Of a stretch of DNA of 64,000 nucleotides, positions 63,697 through 64,000 are shown one piece after another. The translations under genes were made by a program, and so were the position numbers. Source of the DNA: Mucilaginibacter tolerans (GTDB taxonomy: Bacteria; Bacteroidota; Bacteroidia; Sphingobacteriales; Sphingobacteriaceae); assembly GCF_030519375.1 (NCBI RefSeq), contig NZ_JAUMKB010000002.1:404162-468161 (forward strand), written 5' to 3'. The notes under the pieces are model-generated. The model was given only the letters and a program-made list of their open reading frames with translations. It was not told the origin of the DNA and ran no database searches. Within the stretch, counting starts at the first letter, position 1. Each line of letters starts with the position of its first letter.

Positions 63697-63930
63697 ATGA
63701 AAGAACAATTTGAAGCAGCTTTAACCGGTACAGAAGGACCTGTGGATGGTGTGGTTAGCCCGCTTAACCTAAAAAATTACACGCAGGCTTATGAGTTCAA
63801 ATCATTAGATGGCACCTTACATCTGGTGATCGCAACTGCTAATAAAGGCAGATGGCAAAGGATCGATGGTACGGAGCCTTATCTTTCGGGATGGGTTGAT
63901 GAACTGGCTGAACAGGTGGCAATTGACTAG
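63697..63930 (+). CDS. Small conserved-looking protein, unknown
   Basis: A 77-residue soluble protein starting MKEQFEAALTG. It has regular alternating hydrophobic stretches (AYEFKSLDGTLHLVIATANKGRWQRI) and ends with an acidic helix. An earlier ATG at 63658 would add 13 residues that look non-coding. I recognise no family. Divergent from the DUF3820 gene. Confidence 0.6.
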   Translation: MKEQFEAALTGTEGPVDGVVSPLNLKNYTQAYEFKSLDGTLHLVIATANKGRWQRIDGTEPYLSGWVDELAEQVAID

Positions 63931-64000
63931 TCCTAAAAAAACGATACAGGATTAATAATAAATAAAAGTACAATATTCAAATAGCAGCAAGATTATCCTT

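Overview
The window looks like a chromosomal segment of a Bacteroidota bacterium of the family Sphingobacteriaceae, most likely Mucilaginibacter or a close relative. Reasons: AT-leaning DNA, almost no Shine-Dalgarno sequences, promoter-like TTG-N19-TAnnTTTG elements, lipoproteins ending their signal in SCQKD-type boxes, and a gene set typical of the group (KduI, GH29 and GH3 glycosidases, DUF4395, a Wza/Wzc-type exopolysaccharide locus, a sphingomyelin-synthase-like membrane enzyme). The genus is an inference from protein style, not from a marker gene. No insertion sequence, phage, CRISPR array or rRNA was seen; there is one tRNA (Cys-GCA).

Layout. (1) 1-2.0 kb: tail of a TrmO-like gene broken by an in-frame stop, then a uronate-catabolism pair (UxuB-type SDR and KduI). 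(2) 2.3-19.7 kb: an exopolysaccharide region. Gmd makes the GDP-fucose/rhamnose precursor; a seven-gene minus-strand operon runs wza-wzc-wzy-acyltransferase-GT-GT-GT from a good promoter at about 12.8 kb; the priming phosphoglycosyltransferase (WcaJ type) is divergent; two paralogous parallel beta-helix lipoproteins follow, one carrying a 42-bp in-frame tandem repeat that codes a Thr/Gly linker. No Wzx flippase was recognised. (3) 18.6-26.3 kb: a 2173-residue nonribosomal peptide synthetase (half C-A-T-C-A-T-TE) in tandem with a glycosyltransferase, with no other biosynthetic or export genes beside it. (4) 26.6-35.4 kb: an eight-gene pentose-phosphate operon (ppgK-tkt-rpiB-tal-HAD-gnd-zwf-pgl), lacking only rpe. 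(5) 35.7-45 kb: tRNA-Cys, a cysteine-less peroxiredoxin-like protein, a DUF4395 protein, SMP-30 lactonase, GH29 fucosidase, GH3 glycosidase and small single-function genes. (6) 45-48.3 kb: an ECF sigma factor with two small partners, an SMS/PAP2-like membrane enzyme and an AurF-like diiron protein. (7) 48.3-63.9 kb: housekeeping genes (bioB, mgtE, yigZ, ribD, prmC, xerD, aroQ, corA, msrA), an MscS channel, a GT2, an LpxL-type acyltransferase and a WbqC protein.

How the parts fit. Gmd, the priming transferase, the glycosyltransferases, Wzy and Wza/Wzc form a Wzx/Wzy-type capsule or EPS pathway; the beta-helix lipoproteins next to it probably act on or bind that polymer. The pentose-phosphate operon begins with a polyphosphate-type glucokinase, so it could take free glucose through glucose-6-phosphate to NADPH and pentoses. 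The most unusual item is the orphan NRPS plus glycosyltransferase: its starter condensation domain lacks the catalytic half and its first adenylation domain has an altered P-loop, so its product cannot be predicted and may be new. All functions are read from motifs and remembered family features; no database search was run.
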